Made by a program: the position numbers and the translations under genes
Shown: positions 1-9,146 of the stretch, piece after piece
How positions within the stretch are numbered: the stretch's first letter is position 1
Layout of the letters: every line of letters begins with the position of its first letter
The notes under the pieces: model-generated
What the model was told of the DNA's origin: nothing
The model's database searches: none
What the model saw: only the letters and a program-made list of their open reading frames with translations
Assembly (NCBI GenBank): GCA_946478765.1
Contig: CAMLDH010000034.1
Location: forward strand, 1 to 19,358
Reading direction: 5' to 3'
DNA length: 19,358 nt
Origin: an uncultured Oxalobacteraceae bacterium
Lineage (GTDB): Bacteria; Pseudomonadota; Gammaproteobacteria; Burkholderiales; Burkholderiaceae

Positions 1-650
1 CGTACTACAGCGTGCACGACATTTTCGGCGTGACTGTATTCCTGCTGATCTTCAGCGCGATCGTGTTCTTTGCGCCGGAAATGGGCGGTTACTTCCTGGA
101 GTACAACAACTTCATCCCGGCCGATTCGCTGAAGACGCCACCGCATATCGCACCGGTCTGGTATTTCACACCGTTCTACTCGATTCTGCGTGCCACCACA
201 TCGCAGTTCATGTACTGGCTGATCGCGGGTGTACTCGGTTATGTCGCGTTGATTTTCCTGAAGTCGAAATTGAGCGGCACGGTGAAAATGGCGATCGCGG
301 CCGGCGCCCTGGTCGCTGTCGCAGGCATGTTCATCCTCGATGCCAAATTCTGGGGCGTGGTGCTGATGGGCGTATCGGTGATGATCCTGGCCGCCTTGCC
401 ATGGATTGACCTGTCGCCGGTCAAGTCGATTCGCTATCGTCCGAGCTGGCACATGTATGTGTACATCGTGTTCGGTATCGCATTCCTGGTTCTCGGTTAT
501 CTCGGCGTATTGCCGCCGACCGCCGGTCGCACTTTGGTTGCGCAGATTTGCACCTTCATCTACTTCGGCTTCTTCATGTTGATGCCATGGTGGAGCACGA
601 TGGGGACCTTCAAGCCTGTGCCGAAACGCGTCACATTCCATTCGCACTGA
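1..650 (+). CDS. petB: Cytochrome b subunit of ubiquinol-cytochrome c reductase, C-terminal part (5' truncated by window)
   Basis: This is the membrane subunit of the bc1 complex (complex III), which carries haems bL and bH and oxidises ubiquinol in the cytoplasmic membrane. The reading frame is open from base 3 and begins YYSVHDIFG, the wording that follows the second pair of haem ligands in cytochrome b, so only the C-terminal half is present. The Qo-site region reads PPHIAPVWYFTPFYSILRA. It has PVWY where mitochondria and alphaproteobacteria have PEWY; the PVWY form is known from beta- and gammaproteobacteria. Several hydrophobic helices follow (near visible residues 65-85, 95-130, 150-170 and 180-195). 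petC starts 33 bases downstream on the same strand, the normal petABC order. The GTG at base 12 is an internal Val codon and not a start. Confidence 0.96.
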   Translation, partial: YYSVHDIFGVTVFLLIFSAIVFFAPEMGGYFLEYNNFIPADSLKTPPHIAPVWYFTPFYSILRATTSQFMYWLIAGVLGYVALIFLKSKLSGTVKMAIAAGALVAVAGMFILDAKFWGVVLMGVSVMILAALPWIDLSPVKSIRYRPSWHMYVYIVFGIAFLVLGYLGVLPPTAGRTLVAQICTFIYFGFFMLMPWWSTMGTFKPVPKRVTFHSH

Positions 651-683
651 ATGACGACACTAAGCGCAAAAGGGATATAAGAC

Positions 684-1448
684 ATGAAATTGCTGAAAAA
701 ATTGATTGCAGCGCTTGCCTTGGTGCCGGTGCTTGCACTGGCCAATGAGGGCGGCTTCCCGCTGGATCACGCGCCGGATCGCACTAAAGATCTGGTGTCG
801 TTGCAACGGGGCGCCAAACTGTTCGTCAACTACTGCCTGAATTGCCATTCCGCATCCGCCATGCGCTACAACCGCCTGCGCGATATCGGGTTGACCGAAG
901 ACCAGATCAAAAACAATCTGCTCTTTACCGGCGACAAGGTGGGCGACTTGATGAAGATATCGCTGTCCGCCAAGGATGCGAAGGCATGGTTCGGCGCGGC
1001 ACCACCGGATCTGTCCGTCATCGCGCGTGCCAAGGCATCCGAAGCCGGTTCCGGCCCTGATTGGTTGTACACCTATCTGCGTACCTACTACAAGGACGAC
1101 AGCCGCCCGACCGGATGGAACAATATGGTGTTCCCGAACGTCGGTATGCCGCATGCACTGTGGGAGTTGCAAGGCGTGCGCAGTGCCAAGTTCGTGGAGG
1201 AAAAGGATCCGCACGAAGAAGGCAAGACGATCCATAAATTTGCCGGCTTCGAGCAAGTCAAGCCCGGCAAACTGTCCACGCTCGACTACGATAATGCGGT
1301 GGCCGATCTGGTCGGATTTCTGGAGTGGATGGCGGAACCGGTACAGAATACACGCAAGCAACTGGGTGTCTGGGTGCTGCTGTTCATGGGCCTGCTGGTA
1401 GTGTTGGCTTGGCGTTTGAACGCATCCTACTGGAAAGACGTCAAATAG
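684..1448 (+). CDS. petC: Cytochrome c1, haem-binding subunit of the bc1 complex
   Basis: The 254-residue protein carries the c-type haem that passes electrons from the Rieske protein to soluble cytochrome c on the periplasmic side. Residues 1-20 form a cleavable signal peptide (MKLLKKLIAALALVPVLALA). The covalent haem site is CLNCH, with C51, C54 and axial ligand H55. The sixth ligand is probably M155 in the NVGMPHALWELQG motif. A single C-terminal membrane anchor spans about residues 227-244 and is followed by a short cytoplasmic tail ending SYWKDVK, as expected for this family. The ATG is preceded by an AAGGGA ribosome binding site. The gene lies 33 bases after petB and is followed by a terminator, so it ends the pet operon. 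Confidence 0.97.
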   Translation: MKLLKKLIAALALVPVLALANEGGFPLDHAPDRTKDLVSLQRGAKLFVNYCLNCHSASAMRYNRLRDIGLTEDQIKNNLLFTGDKVGDLMKISLSAKDAKAWFGAAPPDLSVIARAKASEAGSGPDWLYTYLRTYYKDDSRPTGWNNMVFPNVGMPHALWELQGVRSAKFVEEKDPHEEGKTIHKFAGFEQVKPGKLSTLDYDNAVADLVGFLEWMAEPVQNTRKQLGVWVLLFMGLLVVLAWRLNASYWKDVK

Positions 1449-1481
1449 ATTTAGCGCCCGCAGGTTAGGGGCATTTGTTTC

Positions 1482-1514
1482 GGGGTGAGCCTGCATGTCT
1501 CACCCCTTTGTTTC
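1482..1514 (+). terminator. Rho-independent terminator of the pet operon
   Basis: GGGGTGAG (1482-1489) pairs perfectly with CTCACCCC (1499-1506) around a 9-base loop and is followed by TTTGTTT. It sits 33 bases after the petC stop codon and just before sspA, so it separates respiratory-chain transcription from sspA. The U-rich tail is interrupted by one G, so some read-through into sspA is possible. Confidence 0.75.
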
Positions 1515-1529
1515 TAAGGAACTACAAAA

Positions 1530-2141
1530 ATGATGGTTCTCTATTCAGGCACAACCTGCCCATTTTCCCAACGCTGCCGTCTCGTGCTGTTCGAGAAAGG
1601 CATGGACTTCGAAGTGCGTGATGTCGATCTGTTCAACAAGCCGGAAGATATCTCGGTCATGAATCCGTATGGCCAGGTACCGATCCTGGTTGAGCGCGAC
1701 CTGATTCTGTATGAATCCAATATCATCAATGAATACATCGACGAACGCTTTCCGCATCCGCAATTGATGCCGGCCGACCCGTTAATGCGCGCGCGCGCGC
1801 GTTTGATGTTGTTCAATTTCGAGAAAGAATTATTTATCCACGTGCATACGCTGGAAAACGATAAATCGAAGGGTTCGGAAAAAATTCATGAGAAAGCGCG
1901 CGCAGAAATTCGCGACCGCCTGACGACCTTGGCGCCGTTGTTCCTGAAGAACAAGTACATGCTCGGCGATGAATTCTCGATGCTGGATGTGGCGATTGCA
2001 CCATTATTGTGGCGTCTTGATCACTATGGTATCGAGCTGTCGAAGACCGCTGCACCGTTAATGAAATACGCGGAACGAATCTTCTCCCGTCCTGCCTATA
2101 TCGAAGCATTGACGCCTTCTGAAAAGGTCATGCGTCGCTAA
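1530..2141 (+). CDS. sspA: Stringent starvation protein A, GST-fold RNA polymerase-associated regulator
   Basis: The 203-residue protein has the glutathione S-transferase fold. The N-terminal thioredoxin-like domain covers about residues 1-78 and starts MMVLYSGTTCPFSQRCR; the helical C-terminal domain covers about 85-200. SspA proteins have no GST activity and instead bind RNA polymerase to alter sigma70 transcription in stationary phase and stress. The NPYGQVPILVERDLILYES stretch is typical of the family. The start has an upstream AAGGA ribosome binding site. The order sspA-sspB after petABC is standard in betaproteobacteria. The coding sequence contains a 15-base alternating GC tract (1787-1801) encoding the RARAR segment. 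Confidence 0.94.
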   Translation: MMVLYSGTTCPFSQRCRLVLFEKGMDFEVRDVDLFNKPEDISVMNPYGQVPILVERDLILYESNIINEYIDERFPHPQLMPADPLMRARARLMLFNFEKELFIHVHTLENDKSKGSEKIHEKARAEIRDRLTTLAPLFLKNKYMLGDEFSMLDVAIAPLLWRLDHYGIELSKTAAPLMKYAERIFSRPAYIEALTPSEKVMRR

Positions 2142-2275
2142 GCGTATTCCTCTTCGGATACAGTCCTGGACCCTGGGCCGTTTGGTTTTTGTAAAGCGTT
2201 TGTGCTACGTCAGCGACCCGGGTTTTGAAAAGCGGCGAGCTACCACATTTGATGCAATATTGCGCAAGTCACACA

Positions 2276-2788
2276 ATGATGTCTGAAACTTCTACCAAAC
2301 CTTATCTGCTGCGAGCAATTTACGAATGGTGTACCGACAACGGTTACACTCCGTATCTTGCCGCCATGGTAGACGGGCATACGCAGGTGCCGCGCGAATT
2401 CGTCAAGAATGGCGAGATCGTGCTCAATATCAGTTTCAGCGCCACCAGCAGTTTGAAAATGGAAAACGACTTGATCCATTTCCATGCGCGATTCGGTGGT
2501 GTGTCGAGGGAAATAGTCGTGCCCGTTGATAATGTGGTTGCCATTTATGCGCGCGAAAATGGCCAAGGCATGGCGTTTGAAGTGTCGCGGCTTCCGGCCT
2601 CGAATGACAAGGAGTCGGAAGAATCGACACTGGACAATGCATCCGATCGATCTGCTGCGGCCCCCGCATTGACGGCGGTCCCTTCCATGCAAACAGAGCA
2701 GACAGACGACACTGCAGAGATCGATAAAAATGATGGCCCCGATCCACCAAAAAAAGGTGGCAAGCCTACACTAACTCGCATTAAATAA
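2276..2788 (+). CDS. sspB: ClpXP protease specificity-enhancing factor
   Basis: SspB is an adaptor that delivers ssrA-tagged, ribosome-rescue products to ClpXP. From the ATG ATG at 2276 the protein is 170 residues. The substrate-binding domain (about residues 5-110) starts with SETSTKPYLLRAIYEWCTDN and contains VNGEI-like and FSATSSL-like family segments. A long polar, low-complexity linker follows (about 110-155), and the last residues read KKGGKPTLTRIK. This tail matches the ClpX-binding (XB) motif, which ends RPALRVVK in E. coli. In-frame starts upstream (TTG at 2225, ATG at 2252) would add residues outside the family consensus, so the ATG at 2276 or 2279 is preferred although its ribosome binding site is weak. 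It lies 134 bases after sspA. Confidence 0.92.
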   Translation: MMSETSTKPYLLRAIYEWCTDNGYTPYLAAMVDGHTQVPREFVKNGEIVLNISFSATSSLKMENDLIHFHARFGGVSREIVVPVDNVVAIYARENGQGMAFEVSRLPASNDKESEESTLDNASDRSAAAPALTAVPSMQTEQTDDTAEIDKNDGPDPPKKGGKPTLTRIK

Positions 2789-2790
2789 TG

Positions 2791-2796
2791 TAAAAT
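2791..2796 (+). promoter_or_regulatory. Candidate -10 element for tRNA-Thr
   Basis: TAAAAT (5 of 6 matches to TATAAT) lies 18 bases before the mature 5' end of the tRNA and directly after the sspB stop codon. No good TTGACA-like -35 is visible at 16-18 bases upstream (the best 6-mer is ACACTA), so the element is supported by position and -10 only. Confidence 0.4.
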
Positions 2797-2813
2797 ACGG
2801 TCTTGAAGTTTTC

Positions 2814-2889
2814 GCCGGCTTAGCTCATTTGGTAGAGCAGTTGACTTGTAATCATCAGGTGGCCAGTTCGATTCCGGCAGCCGGCACCA
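2814..2889 (+). tRNA. tRNA-Thr(TGT)
   Basis: The 76-nt gene folds as a cloverleaf with the 3' CCA encoded. The acceptor stem GCCGGCT/AGCCGGC is perfect, the D stem is GCTC/GAGC, and the anticodon loop CTTGTAA carries anticodon TGT at 2847-2849, which reads ACA and related Thr codons. The T loop is TTCGATT. Two mismatches are visible: T28-T42 in the anticodon stem and A52-C62 in the T stem. All invariant positions are kept (G18G19, T8, TTC), so it is probably functional. A strong terminator follows 5 bases later. Confidence 0.95.
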
Positions 2890-2894
2890 AAAAC

Positions 2895-2931
2895 AAAAAG
2901 CCTGCGATCAGCAATGATCGCAGGCTTTTTT
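2895..2931. terminator. Bidirectional rho-independent terminator between tRNA-Thr and ubiX
   Basis: AAAAAGCCTGCGATCA (2895-2910) and its complement (2915-2930) form a perfect stem around the loop GCAA. A T run follows on the + strand. The complementary A run gives a T-rich tail (TTTTTGTTTTTGG) on the - strand. It can therefore end transcripts of tRNA-Thr from the left and of ubiX from the right, which fits the convergent layout. Confidence 0.9.
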
Positions 2932-2961
2932 CATATTTCAGTACAGCATATTTCAGTACAG
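2932..2961. repeat. 15-bp tandem duplication
   Basis: CATATTTCAGTACAG occurs twice, head to tail and without mismatch (2932-2946 and 2947-2961), immediately after the bidirectional terminator and outside any gene. It looks like a recent small tandem duplication. No function is apparent. Confidence 0.9.
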
Positions 2962-3039
2962 TTGCCGCTGTCTCGAACCTTCTGCAGGAACAGTTGCTGT
3001 TCTGTATCTATACTCCCGATGCCTGAATCGCAGGTGCCG

Positions 3040-3639
3040 CTATCGCGTGGATTTAAGGCCGTTCCAGCGCGGCGCAAGGTCATGTTCTACTGCGCATAGA
3101 TCAAGCACGCGTCCGACCGTATGATCGACCATGTCGGCAATCGTTTGCGGGCGCTGATAAAAAACCGGCAACGGCGGGAAAATAACGCCGCCCATTTCGG
3201 TGGCGGCCGTCATGTTGCGCAAATGCGCGAGGTTGAATGGCGTTTCGCGCACCATCAATATCAGGCGCCGGCGTTCCTTGAGGACGACATCTGCCGCACG
3301 CGCGATCAGATTGTCGGACAGGCCGTGTGCGATCGATGCCAGGGTCTTCATCGAACACGGCGCGACGATCATGCCATCCGACTGAAACGAGCCGCTGGCG
3401 ATCGAAGCGCCGATATCGCGCACATTGTGCACCACATGCGCCAATGCTTCGACATCCTTGCGGTTCATGTCGAGTTCCTGATGCAGGTTTAATACGCCTG
3501 CATCGGACACCATCAGATGACTTTCAATTCCGGCTGTATCGCGCAGCACTTGCAACAGGCGCACGCCGTAGACCGCCCCTGTGGCACCCGTGATGGCAAT
3601 AATCAGCCGCTTGGGCGCGTCTTTCGCAGACGCCGCCAT
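3040..3639 (-). CDS. ubiX: Flavin prenyltransferase UbiX
   Basis: UbiX joins a dimethylallyl group to FMN and supplies prenylated FMN to the UbiD decarboxylase in ubiquinone synthesis. The 199-residue length fits the family. The N-terminal Rossmann-like motif RLIIAITGATGAVYGVRLL (about residues 11-29) binds the flavin phosphate. The family segments FQSDGMIVAPCSMKTLA and RETPFNLAHLRNM are present, as is GGVIFPPLPVFYQRP towards the C-terminus. The gene begins 1 base after the grxD stop codon, so the two are probably translationally coupled. The terminator at 2895-2931 lies downstream. Confidence 0.95.
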   Translation of the reverse strand: MAASAKDAPKRLIIAITGATGAVYGVRLLQVLRDTAGIESHLMVSDAGVLNLHQELDMNRKDVEALAHVVHNVRDIGASIASGSFQSDGMIVAPCSMKTLASIAHGLSDNLIARAADVVLKERRRLILMVRETPFNLAHLRNMTAATEMGGVIFPPLPVFYQRPQTIADMVDHTVGRVLDLCAVEHDLAPRWNGLKSTR

Positions 3640-3640
3640 T

Positions 3641-3952
3641 TCAGGCTTTCACCAATGCCTGCAATTCACCGGATGCATACATTTCGTTCATGATGTCCGA
3701 GCCGCCGATGAATTCACCTTTCACGTACAGCTGCGGAATGGTCGGCCAGTTCGAATATTCCTTGATGCCTTGGCGAATGTCCGGATCTTCCAGCACATTG
3801 ATGGTGACGATATTCTCGACGCCGCTGGCTTGCAACAGTTGCACGGCGCGGCTGGAAAAGCCGCACTGCGGAAATTGGGCATTGCCCTTCATGAATAGCA
3901 CGACCGGATTTTGCGTCACGGTCTCTTTGATCCAGGCTTGTACGTCGCTCAT
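3641..3952 (-). CDS. grxD: Monothiol CGFS glutaredoxin (Grx4 family)
   Basis: The 103-residue protein has the single-cysteine active site [11 protein letters not shown] with C30 as the glutathione and [2Fe-2S] ligand. The family functions in iron-sulfur cluster trafficking, often with BolA proteins, in the cytoplasm. The segments [32 protein letters not shown] and the C-terminal helix are complete. The start [10 protein letters not shown] is chosen because GAGG lies 7 bases upstream and family members begin here; a longer in-frame reading up to 4006 would run into the terminator and promoter region after tex. The stop codon is separated from the ubiX ATG by one base. Confidence 0.95.
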   Translation of the reverse strand: MSDVQAWIKETVTQNPVVLFMKGNAQFPQCGFSSRAVQLLQASGVENIVTINVLEDPDIRQGIKEYSNWPTIPQLYVKGEFIGGSDIMNEMYASGELQALVKA

Positions 3953-3980
3953 GCTTAACCTCACTGTAGTTGATCTTGCC

Positions 3981-3986
3981 ATTATA
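3981..3986 (-). promoter_or_regulatory. Candidate -10 element for grxD-ubiX
   Basis: On the - strand this reads TATAAT, a perfect -10 hexamer, 28 bases upstream of the grxD start codon. No convincing -35 sequence is seen 16-18 bases upstream, where the tex terminator hairpin lies. Its position after the hairpin suggests that grxD-ubiX can be transcribed separately from tex. Confidence 0.45.
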
Positions 3987-3990
3987 GGAA

Positions 3991-4012
3991 AAACTGTGCC
4001 AGCCATGCTGGC
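3991..4012 (-). terminator. Short hairpin after tex, probable weak terminator
   Basis: On the - strand GCCAGC and GCTGGC form a perfect 6-bp stem around a 3-base loop directly after the tex stop codon, followed by ACAGTTTTT. The stem is short and the T run is 4 bases away, so termination is probably partial. Confidence 0.5.
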
Positions 4013-6358
4013 TTATGACTTGAGCTTGGCAAATGCCGCCGCCATCGCGCTGTTGGCCGCCAGCTGACGCGCTTGCTGCTGGTGCTGGGCCAGGCGCTTT
4101 GCGTCGTTGCGGTCGCCGCGTTGCTCGGGTTTGGTTCCGGCTTGCGGCGCGGTATCGGACAGGCGCATTGTCAATGCGATGCGTTTGCGCTTCTCATCGA
4201 CTTCCAGCACCTTGACCTTGACCACTTGACCAGCCTTGACCACCGTATGCGGGTCCTTCACGAACGTATTCGATAGCGCCGAAATATGCACCAACCCATC
4301 CTGATGCACGCCGATATCGACAAATGCGCCGAACGCAGCAACATTGGTGACAACGCCTTCCAGAACCATGTCCGGCCGCAAGTCACGGATTTCCTCGACG
4401 CCTTCCTTGAAGGTTGCCGTGGTGAATTCCGGACGCGGGTCGCGGCCCGGCTTTTCCAATTCTTTCAGGATGTCGGTAATCGTCGGCACACCGAATTTCT
4501 CATCCGCATATTTGGCCGGATTCAAGGATTTCAACAGTCGTTCGTCGCCGATAACGCCTTTCACGTCTTTCTTGAGGTCGGCCAGGATCTTTTCGACCAG
4601 CGGATACGATTCCGGGTGCACTGCCGACGCATCGAGCGGATTGTCGCCGGCCATCACGCGCAAAAATCCGGCCGCCTGTTCAAACGTCTTGTCGCCCAGG
4701 CGCGGCACGCCACGCAGTGCCGCGCGCGAGGAAAACATGCCTTTCATGTCGCGATAGGTGACGATGCTTTGCGCCACGCTCGTGTTCAGGCCCGATACGC
4801 GCGCCAACAGCGGTGCGGACGCGGTATTCACATCGACGCCGACCGCGTTCACGCAATCTTCGACCACCGCATCCAGCGAGCGCGCCAGTTGCGTTTGCCC
4901 GACATCGTGCTGATACTGGCCGACACCGATCGATTTCGGGTCGATCTTGACCAATTCCGCCAAGGGGTCTTGCAAACGGCGCGCAATCGATACGGCGCCG
5001 CGGATCGACACGTCCAGATCGGGCAACTCTTTCGATGCGAATTCGGACGCGGAGTACACCGATGCACCGGCTTCCGACACCACGATTTTGGTCAGTTTCA
5101 ATTCCGGACGCAGCTTGATCAGGTCTTGCGCCAGCTTGTCGGTTTCGCGCGATGCGGTGCCGTTGCCGATCGAAATCAGCGCCACCTTGTGTTTTTCCGC
5201 GAGCAGCGCCAGCGTATGCAGTGAGCCATCCCAATCGTTGCGTGGTTGATGCGGATAGATCGTCGACGTATCGACCACTTTGCCGGTCGCGTCCACCACC
5301 GCCACCTTGACGCCGGTACGCAAGCCCGGGTCGAGTCCCATCGTCGCACGCGGCCCGGCCGGTGCTGCCAGCAGCAAGTCTTTCAGATTGCGCGCAAATA
5401 CGTTAATCGCTTCGACTTCCGCTTTTTCGCGCAAATTCGTCATCAGCTCGGTTTCCAGATGCATGAATACCTTGACGCGCCAGGTCCAGCGCACGGTGTC
5501 GGACAGCCATTTGTCGGCGGGGCGACCTTGATTGCTGACGCCGAAACGGTTCGCGATGCGGCCTTCGCAGGGATTATGCGGTGCATCCCATTTCGGCTTT
5601 TCTTCCTCGCTATCGAGGCGCAATGCGACATTCAATATTTCTTCGCGGCGGCCGCGGAACAGCGCCAGCGCGCGATGTGACGGAATGGTGCCGATGGTTT
5701 CCGAATAATCGAAATAATCGGCGAATTTTTCGCCGGCATCCTGCTTGCCTTCGACCACTTTCGATTCCACCACGCCGTGATCGCTCAGATATTCGCGCAA
5801 GGCCTGCAACAGTGTCGCATCTTCAGCGAAACGTTCCATCAGGATTTGTCGTGCGCCATCCAGCGCCGCCTTGGTATCGGCCACGCCCGGATTGTCGCCG
5901 TTGTCGGTGGAAAACGCCGGCTTCAGATACTTCGCCGCTTCCTCTTCCGGGTTCAAGCCCGGATCTACCAATAGCGCATCTGCCAGCGGTGTCAAACCGG
6001 CTTCGGCGGCGATTTGCGCCTTGGTGCGGCGCTTTGGTTTGTACGGCAGGTACAAGTCTTCCAACCGCGTCTTGTCTTCGGCATGTACCAGTGCATCGCG
6101 CAGCTCCGGCGTCATTTTGCCTTGCTCTTCAATCGACGCAATGATCGCGCCGCGCCGGTCTTCCAGTTCGCGTAAATAGCGCAGACGCTCTTCCAGCAGA
6201 CGTAACTGAATGTCATCCAGCCCGCCGGTCGCTTCCTTGCGGTAGCGCGCGATAAACGGGACGGTTGCGCCCTCGTCCAGCAGGGCAATGGCGGCGGCGA
6301 CTTGCACTGGTTTCGCGGCAAGTTCAATGGCTAAACGTTGTTCAATGGAAGGTAGCAT
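4013..6358 (-). CDS. tex: Tex, transcription accessory protein with S1 RNA-binding domain
   Basis: The 781-residue protein is close to the usual length (E. coli YhgF has 773). The N-terminal helical Tex region begins [20 protein letters not shown] and contains [18 protein letters not shown] YqgF/RNase H-like domain starts near residue 330 with [17 protein letters not shown]. Helix-hairpin-helix repeats follow around 500-570 ([34 protein letters not shown]). An S1 domain covers about 662-733 ([20 protein letters not shown]). A basic, Gln/Ala-rich tail of about 48 residues ends the protein. Tex binds nucleic acid and affects transcription and virulence gene expression in several bacteria; its exact role is unsettled. 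It lies between prmC and grxD, after a 187-base gap that may hold its own promoter. Confidence 0.96.
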   Translation of the reverse strand: MLPSIEQRLAIELAAKPVQVAAAIALLDEGATVPFIARYRKEATGGLDDIQLRLLEERLRYLRELEDRRGAIIASIEEQGKMTPELRDALVHAEDKTRLEDLYLPYKPKRRTKAQIAAEAGLTPLADALLVDPGLNPEEEAAKYLKPAFSTDNGDNPGVADTKAALDGARQILMERFAEDATLLQALREYLSDHGVVESKVVEGKQDAGEKFADYFDYSETIGTIPSHRALALFRGRREEILNVALRLDSEEEKPKWDAPHNPCEGRIANRFGVSNQGRPADKWLSDTVRWTWRVKVFMHLETELMTNLREKAEVEAINVFARNLKDLLLAAPAGPRATMGLDPGLRTGVKVAVVDATGKVVDTSTIYPHQPRNDWDGSLHTLALLAEKHKVALISIGNGTASRETDKLAQDLIKLRPELKLTKIVVSEAGASVYSASEFASKELPDLDVSIRGAVSIARRLQDPLAELVKIDPKSIGVGQYQHDVGQTQLARSLDAVVEDCVNAVGVDVNTASAPLLARVSGLNTSVAQSIVTYRDMKGMFSSRAALRGVPRLGDKTFEQAAGFLRVMAGDNPLDASAVHPESYPLVEKILADLKKDVKGVIGDERLLKSLNPAKYADEKFGVPTITDILKELEKPGRDPRPEFTTATFKEGVEEIRDLRPDMVLEGVVTNVAAFGAFVDIGVHQDGLVHISALSNTFVKDPHTVVKAGQVVKVKVLEVDEKRKRIALTMRLSDTAPQAGTKPEQRGDRNDAKRLAQHQQQARQLAANSAMAAAFAKLKS

Positions 6359-6545
6359 CGGGGGCGAAAAATGAGGGAAATGAAGCTCAGAATGATACGC
6401 AATTGACGCAAATGCGCCAGTCTTGACAGGTGGGGCGTTCTGGGCGATTTTTTAATGCAATTGTCGAGGTTTCAAGGGCTTGATAGTTGATGTGATTTGC
6501 AGATTCAAGATTGCTTGCCGGTGGCGGCCGTGATCGTTGCGTTCG

Positions 6546-7397
6546 TCAACTTTTTCTGAAGCCGCCGCTGACGCGTTCTATCCCCGCCAAGTCTTTCCAG
6601 CTTTGTATTTCGTTAAATTCATATGCGGCAAGCAGGTCGCGTACGGCCGCTGCCTGGTCATAACCGTGTTCCATCATGAGCCAGCCGTGCGGCGACAAAT
6701 GGCGCGCTGCGCCAGAGATGATGGCGCGCAGCGCCGACAAACCGTCCGCATGATCCGTCAGCGCGCCGATCGGTTCGAAACGCAAATCGCCCTCGGTCAG
6801 ATGCGCATCGCCAGCCACGATATACGGCGGATTGGCGACGATGATGTCGAAACGCTCGTCGGTGAGAGCGCTGTACCAGTCGCTGCGTAAAAAGGCGATA
6901 TTCACCTTGTGTTGTTCCGCATTACGCCGGGCAATCGCCAATGCCGCGTCGCTGATATCCAGCGCCGTCACCGATGCATCCGGCCGGGCATGGGCGATCG
7001 CAACCGCAATCGCGCCGGAGCCGGTACCCATGTCGAGCAAACGGCTGCGCTGTGGCAAGCGCGTCAACGCCAATTCCACCAGCAATTCGGTTTCCGGGCG
7101 CGGGATCAAGACATCGGGGGAAACGGCGAAGGACAGGCCGAAGAATTCGCGTTCGCCAACGATATAGGCGATCGGCTCGCCGTTGACGCGGCGCTGGAAC
7201 AGCGCCGACAGACGCTGCGCTTCTTCATCGGTCACGACACGCTCGGCCTGTGTGATCAACTGCACCCGCGACAAGCCCAGGGCGTAGGTCAGCAGGATGC
7301 GGGTTTCCAGGGGATTAAGGGGTGTTTGCTTCAGCAGCATGCCGACGCTGCTGCCGGCGGCGATCGCAACGACGGTAGAAGATGCGTCGGCCGGCAT
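6546..7397 (-). CDS. prmC: Peptide chain release factor N5-glutamine methyltransferase
   Basis: PrmC methylates the glutamine of the GGQ motif in RF1 and RF2 using S-adenosylmethionine. The 283-residue protein has a helical N-terminal domain (about 1-85), the substrate-loop segment LIPRPETELLVE (97-108), the SAM-binding motif LDMGTGSGAI (121-130) and the catalytic NPPY motif at 189-192. The ATG at 7397 is chosen because AAGG lies 8 bases upstream on the - strand; a reading from 7460 would run back through dsbB. It starts 10 bases after the dsbB stop codon, so the two are likely cotranscribed. Its substrate gene prfA lies one gene upstream. Confidence 0.95.
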   Translation of the reverse strand: MPADASSTVVAIAAGSSVGMLLKQTPLNPLETRILLTYALGLSRVQLITQAERVVTDEEAQRLSALFQRRVNGEPIAYIVGEREFFGLSFAVSPDVLIPRPETELLVELALTRLPQRSRLLDMGTGSGAIAVAIAHARPDASVTALDISDAALAIARRNAEQHKVNIAFLRSDWYSALTDERFDIIVANPPYIVAGDAHLTEGDLRFEPIGALTDHADGLSALRAIISGAARHLSPHGWLMMEHGYDQAAAVRDLLAAYEFNEIQSWKDLAGIERVSGGFRKS

Positions 7398-7407
7398 GAC
7401 ACTCACC

Positions 7408-7884
7408 TTATCGTGCGCGCTTGAATGCCACCCGGCCCAGCACGAGCGCAAAGATCGCAAACCAGATCAGCGCCCATTGCGGTATCGACAGGCCCAGCAG
7501 CGGCGGGTATTCGGTGGCGCACAGGCCGTCGGCATAAAACAGAAAAGGCATCAGCTTGGCAGTCGGAATCGTATTGAGCGAGGTTTCCAGCGGGTCGATG
7601 CCGCACGAGACAGCCGGATGCGCCTTGACCCACAGATGCCAGATCGCGACGCCGCCGCCCGACAATGCAGCCAGCATGCCCAGGCCGGCGCCGATCTTGA
7701 TGCTATTGCCTGGCAGCGCGGCGGACGCCAGGCAAACCAGGGCAATCGCGGCAAACGCGTAACGCTGGATCACGCACAGCGGACACGGTTGCATTTTTAA
7801 TACGTGCTGCATGTAGAGGCCGACGCCGAGCAATGCGAGTGCAGCCAAAGCGACGGCGAGCAAAACAGGTTTGGAAGTGTTCAT
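7408..7884 (-). CDS. dsbB: Disulfide bond formation protein B
   Basis: DsbB is the inner-membrane quinone reductase that reoxidises periplasmic DsbA. The 158-residue protein has four hydrophobic helices (about 5-25, 42-60, 63-84 and 133-152). The first periplasmic loop contains CPLC (C34 and C37), and the second carries C94 and C122, so both redox-active pairs are present. The quinone-site Arg follows CPLC as CVIQR. The gene sits between prfA and prmC, a position not usual for this cluster. The 91-base gap to prfA holds a GC-rich CCCGC-CAA-GCGGG dyad without a T run. Confidence 0.95.
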   Translation of the reverse strand: MNTSKPVLLAVALAALALLGVGLYMQHVLKMQPCPLCVIQRYAFAAIALVCLASAALPGNSIKIGAGLGMLAALSGGGVAIWHLWVKAHPAVSCGIDPLETSLNTIPTAKLMPFLFYADGLCATEYPPLLGLSIPQWALIWFAIFALVLGRVAFKRAR

Positions 7885-7975
7885 TTATTTGATTTGTTGT
7901 AAATGAGAAATGATGTGGGAGTGTCAAGCATTGCAATTGGTTCCCGCCAAGCGGGCCCGCCAAATCCAGAAATAA

Positions 7976-9058
<1,083 letters not shown>

Positions 9059-9146
9059 AATATTTCTTCAGGATTGAATTCGGGAGGGGCAGCATGCTGA
9101 CGTGGCGCAGCGCGAGAAATTGCGAACGAGAATGCGGACAGGGCAG

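Noticed and set aside
660..1496. 278-residue - strand frame opposite petC
   Set aside because: Antisense shadow of petC; no ribosome binding site or family-like sequence.
4286..5224. 312-residue + strand frame opposite tex
   Set aside because: It is the antisense shadow of tex with Arg/His/Gln-rich composition typical of GC-rich complementary frames.
7899..7927. TTGACA (- strand, 7927-7922) as a dsbB promoter
   Set aside because: The 6-mer at 17-bp spacing is ATTTAC, with only two matches to TATAAT, so the -10 is not convincing.
7943..7960. GC-rich dyads CCCGC-CAA-GCGGG and GCGGGCCCGC between prfA and dsbB as terminator
   Set aside because: Neither strand has a T run after the stem, and the genes are probably cotranscribed.
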